Below, piece by piece: positions 62,540 through 64,000 of a stretch of 64,000 bases of DNA. The first letter of the stretch is position 1, and each line of letters begins with the position of its first letter. Where the stretch lies: assembly GCF_001293465.1 (NCBI RefSeq), contig NZ_JSYZ01000002.1, forward strand, positions 29,328-93,327, in the 5' to 3' direction. Under the pieces are notes generated by a model. It ran no database searches and was not told the DNA's origin. It saw only the letters and a program-made list of their open reading frames with translations. The position numbers and the translations under genes were made by a program. This DNA is from Pseudomonas asplenii. GTDB taxonomy: Bacteria; Pseudomonadota; Gammaproteobacteria; Pseudomonadales; Pseudomonadaceae.

Positions 62540-63970
62540 TTACTCGGCCAGCTTGAAGGTGATGAAGCTCGCACGTCCCTGACGCAGGACACGCATCGAC
62601 ACCGAACGATTCTTCGGCAGGGCCTTGGCGATTTCGGTGAACTGCTTGGCATCGGTGATCGCCTGGTTGTTCAGGTGAGTGATCACATCGCCCGGCTGCA
62701 GGCCGATCAGCGCCGCAGGACCATCCTGGACTTCCTTGATGACCACGCCGCCCTTGACCAGGTCGTTGGCCTTCTTCTGCTCATCGCTCAGGTCGGCAAC
62801 GGAAACGCCCAGACGGTTGCTGCTGCGCTCGGCACCGGCCGACTTGCCGCTGTCCATTTCCTTGCCTTCGTCCGGAATTGCCCCGACGGTCAACTCGATG
62901 GTCTTGCGCTGGCCTTCACGAACCACTTCCAGCTTGGCCTTCTCGCCCGCCTTCAGCGCACCGACCAGGTGCGGCAGGTCGGCGGACATCTCGATAGGCT
63001 GGCCGTTCATGCTGAGGATCACGTCACCCACCTGCAGGCCACCCTTGGCCGCCGGGCCGTCATCCTGCACCTGGGCGACCAGGGCACCGGCCGGCTTGTC
63101 CAGGCCGAACGATTCGGCCAGGTCCTTGTTGACCTCCTGGATGACCACGCCCAGCCAGCCCCGGCTGACCTTGCCACCGGCTTTCAACTGGTTGGAAACG
63201 TCCATGGCCACGTCGATCGGGATGGCGAAGGAGACGCCCATGAAGCCACCGGAACGGGTGTAGATCTGCGAGTTGATACCGACCACTTCACCGTTGAGGT
63301 TGAACAGCGGACCACCGGAGTTGCCCGGGTTGATCGGCACGTCGGTCTGGATGAACGGTACATAGTTCTCGTTCGGCAGGCTGCGGCCCACGGCGCTGAC
63401 GATACCCTGGGTCACGGTGTGGTCGAAGCCGAACGGCGAACCGATGGCGACGACCCACTGGCCAGGTTTCAGGTCCTTGGACTTGCCGAGCTTGAGGGTC
63501 GGCAGGTTCTTGCCGTCGATCTTCAGCAGGGCCACGTCGGAACGCGGATCGGTGCCGACCAGCTTGGCCTTGAGCTCGCTACGGTCGGCCAGGCGCACGA
63601 GGATCTCGTCCGCATCGGCGACCACATGGTTGTTGGTCAGGATATAGCCGTCATTGGAAATGATGAACCCCGAGCCCAGCGACTGGGCTTCACGCTGCCG
63701 ACCGCCGCCGCCCCCTTTCGGGCCGCGCGGTTGCGGGAAGCCGCGGAAGAACTGCTGGATCTCCGGGGGCAGGCCTTCCAGCCCCTGGATATCCGAAACC
63801 TTGCGGTCCGGCAGCTTCTGGGTGGTACTGATGTTCACCACCGCCGGCGAGGCCTGCTCCACCAACTGGGTGAAATCGGGCAGCTCCGCGGCCTGGGCCG
63901 CCACCGCCTGCCCAAGAAGCAGGACCGTGGCGAAAATGGACAGATAGGATTTCAAGCTTGGTATCGACAT
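62540..63970 (-). CDS. mucD: Periplasmic serine protease MucD (DegP/HtrA)
   Basis: A 476-residue HtrA protease. Signal peptide (about 1-28, ending QAVAAQAAE), then a trypsin-like domain with the triad His in TNNHVVADAD, Asp in DPRSDVALLKID and Ser in NPGNSGGPLFN, then two PDZ domains (about 265-350 and 385-470). It degrades misfolded envelope proteins and restrains alginate production in pseudomonads. Start chosen at MSIPSLKSYLSIF. The mucA-mucB side would lie beyond the right edge. Confidence 0.95.
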   Translation of the reverse strand: MSIPSLKSYLSIFATVLLLGQAVAAQAAELPDFTQLVEQASPAVVNISTTQKLPDRKVSDIQGLEGLPPEIQQFFRGFPQPRGPKGGGGGRQREAQSLGSGFIISNDGYILTNNHVVADADEILVRLADRSELKAKLVGTDPRSDVALLKIDGKNLPTLKLGKSKDLKPGQWVVAIGSPFGFDHTVTQGIVSAVGRSLPNENYVPFIQTDVPINPGNSGGPLFNLNGEVVGINSQIYTRSGGFMGVSFAIPIDVAMDVSNQLKAGGKVSRGWLGVVIQEVNKDLAESFGLDKPAGALVAQVQDDGPAAKGGLQVGDVILSMNGQPIEMSADLPHLVGALKAGEKAKLEVVREGQRKTIELTVGAIPDEGKEMDSGKSAGAERSSNRLGVSVADLSDEQKKANDLVKGGVVIKEVQDGPAALIGLQPGDVITHLNNQAITDAKQFTEIAKALPKNRSVSMRVLRQGRASFITFKLAE

Positions 63971-64000
63971 ACGGCTCCCGTGAATAACGAGCATGGTTAA

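Overview
The window is chromosomal DNA of a Pseudomonas of the fluorescens/chlororaphis/protegens type. The evidence is GC-rich coding, the dgkA-erdR and recX-recA-cinA neighbourhoods, Pseudomonas-style REP palindromes, an rsmZ small RNA with its GacA upstream element, the arcDABC order, and the GcsR-linked glycine cleavage operon. No rRNA, tRNA, CRISPR, integrase or transposase is visible.

Left flank (1-7.5 kb): diacylglycerol kinase, the ErdR response regulator, an EamA transporter, a DTW-domain tRNA-modifying enzyme, a small secreted protein, a small ribbon-helix-helix-like protein, a LOG-family protein, then recX, recA (with a LexA box) and cinA.

Tailocin island (7.6-36.6 kb, all on the minus strand, transcribed right to left, between cinA and mutS): two complete contractile tail machines lie in tandem, with no capsid, portal, terminase, replication or integration genes. 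This marks headless phage-tail bacteriocins rather than a prophage. A LexA/PrtR-like S24 repressor (35.8-36.5 kb) faces an operator-rich promoter near 35.65 kb. A holin follows. Tailocin 1 is P2/R-pyocin-like (34.8-23.5 kb: V, W, J, I, fibres, sheath, tube, E/E', tape measure, U, X, D). Tailocin 2 is Mu/SfV-like (23.4-8.8 kb: gp37, gp38, sheath, a secreted DUF642-like insert, tube, E/E', tape measure, gpN, gpP, gp45-gp48, two tail fibres each with a chaperone). One GH19 endolysin and one Rz/Rz1 spanin pair end the island, so both particles share one repressor, one holin and one lysis set. Both tail assembly chaperone genes carry a -1 frameshift site.

Right flank (36.7-64 kb): mutS and fdxA; rsmZ on the opposite strand; a Fur-controlled haem uptake locus (ECF sigma factor, anti-sigma factor, TonB receptor, haem oxygenase, YbaN-like protein); a CoA-transferase; the arginine deiminase operon arcDABC with an ANR-like box; a DUF5064 protein; the sigma-54 activator GcsR with three operators and a -24/-12 promoter driving gcvH-gcvP-sdaA-gcvT; a cold-shock protein; an RDD membrane protein; and the periplasmic protease MucD.

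Likely logic of the island: DNA damage activates RecA, encoded next door, which triggers self-cleavage of the S24 repressor. The tailocin promoter opens, the tails assemble, and holin, endolysin and spanins lyse the cell. Several intrinsic terminators inside the tail operon suggest antitermination or extra internal promoters.
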